DNA of 21,231 nt from an uncultured Lachnospiraceae bacterium (GTDB taxonomy: Bacteria > Bacillota > Clostridia > Lachnospirales > Lachnospiraceae), in NCBI GenBank assembly GCA_937891165.1, contig CALAEX010000258.1, positions 1-21,231 of the forward strand, in the 5' to 3' direction. Within the stretch, counting starts at the first letter, position 1; each line of letters opens with the position of its first letter. Below the pieces are notes generated by a model. The model made no database searches and was not told where the DNA came from. It saw only the letters and a list, made by a program, of their open reading frames with translations. A program made the position numbers and the translations under genes. Shown here piece after piece: positions 20,641 to 21,231 of the stretch.

Positions 20641-21231
20641 ATGCAATTGATATTTTTGACTATAGTCGATATGAGTATTATGGCAAGTGTCATTATATTG
20701 TTCGTATTTGTACTTCGTTTCCTATTAAAACATATGCCAAAAGTATTTTGTTATGCTCTTTGGCTTGTAGTGTTATTTCGTTTGCTTTGTCCATGGAAAA
20801 TAGAAAGTAATTTTAGTGTGATTCCAAATAGTTTGCGTGGAGTACCTCAAGAACTAGCATTAGAGGAAGCTAATCATATTTCTTTCACAGAAACAATATC
20901 TTCTACTTATGAAGCAATCGGAGATGCCATGAATGGTGGTTTGGAAATTTTACAAGTAAAAACAAATTCGGAACAACTAGGAAATAACGGATATGTACCA
21001 GCATTTCATTTTGAAGTGTGGCTTTTATTTTTTGGATATGTTTGGTTGTTTGGTGCATTAGTTATGTTAGTAATTGGCATAGTGCAAGAAATAAAACTGC
21101 GTCATAGTTTAGTGGGAGCTTTAAAATTAGAGTATCAAGATGTTTTGTTATCACAAGGCAATGAAAGCTTGTTACATAAAAACGATAGAGTTTATTTATC
21201 AGATTATGTGGATACTCCTTTTGTTATGGGA
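20641..21231 (+). CDS. blaR1: BlaR1/MecR1-type M56 peptidase, 5' part (runs off the window)
   Basis: An open frame of 197 codons with no stop before the window end, started by ATG after TAGGAGGTAG. The N-terminal spans are at ~11-29 and ~35-51 (VFCYALWLVVLFRLLCPW, the typical W-x-x-x-x-x-R-x-x-x-P-W context). An extracytoplasmic loop follows, then a third hydrophobic span at ~125-148. The sequence ends in the segment DTPFVMG that precedes the zinc-site helix in this family; the HExxH motif lies beyond the window. It would be a membrane sensor-protease that inactivates BlaI. Whether beta-lactams or another cell-wall signal is sensed, and whether a beta-lactamase gene is near, cannot be seen here. 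Confidence 0.88.
   Translation, partial: MQLIFLTIVDMSIMASVIILFVFVLRFLLKHMPKVFCYALWLVVLFRLLCPWKIESNFSVIPNSLRGVPQELALEEANHISFTETISSTYEAIGDAMNGGLEILQVKTNSEQLGNNGYVPAFHFEVWLLFFGYVWLFGALVMLVIGIVQEIKLRHSLVGALKLEYQDVLLSQGNESLLHKNDRVYLSDYVDTPFVMG

Overview
The window looks like chromosome from a low-GC Firmicute, most likely a Lachnospiraceae-type clostridium. The reasons are strongly A/T-biased coding, sigma-A style promoters, AGGAGG-type ribosome binding sites, TTG starts, and protein families typical of that group (PBP5-type carboxypeptidase, DUF1189 membrane protein, BlaI/BlaR1 pair, HicAB, a cytoplasmic GH13 enzyme beside GlgB). The species cannot be named from sequence alone.

Layout. Positions 1-394 hold the 3' end of a gene for a Pro/Glu/Val-rich repetitive protein. 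Positions 401-600 are a long hairpin that ends this gene and the convergent dacF-like gene. Positions 599-3278 (minus) form a housekeeping run: trmB, a 54-aa gene, trxA and a D-Ala-D-Ala carboxypeptidase. Positions 3402-10059 are a complete, compact type II-A CRISPR-Cas locus: tracrRNA (minus), cas9, cas1, cas2, csn2 (plus) and a four-repeat, three-spacer array whose promoter lies inside the end of csn2. A tRNA-Lys(CTT) gene on the minus strand bounds the array. Positions 10350-12925 look like an acquired or eroded segment: an ORF fragment, an unusual sigma-70-like/winged-helix protein and a GNAT acetyltransferase pseudogene. Positions 13014-16575 (minus) carry two GH13 alpha-glucan enzymes (a cytoplasmic amylase-type hydrolase and the glycogen branching enzyme), divergent from a TetR regulator with a consensus promoter. 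After that come a PHP-type histidinol phosphatase (minus), a DUF1189 protein, a hicAB toxin-antitoxin pair, and blaI plus the start of blaR1 running off the window.

How the genes work together. The four cas genes overlap or nearly touch (cas9/cas1 ATGA, cas2/csn2 TTGA), so they should be cotranscribed and translationally coupled. The tracrRNA anti-repeat matches the array repeat, starts where its own promoter predicts, and folds into a Spy-like architecture, so the locus appears intact.

The most unusual signal is a family of three long hairpin elements (401-592, 3596-3790, 12761-12925). They share a conserved core of about 93 nt but have different, still self-complementary, arms. The copy between the tracrRNA and cas9 promoters has 12-bp terminal inverted repeats and a perfect 8-bp target duplication, which marks it as a MITE-like mobile element. 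Another copy forms the loop of a convergent terminator, and the third abuts the truncated GNAT pseudogene. I recognise no named family for this element.
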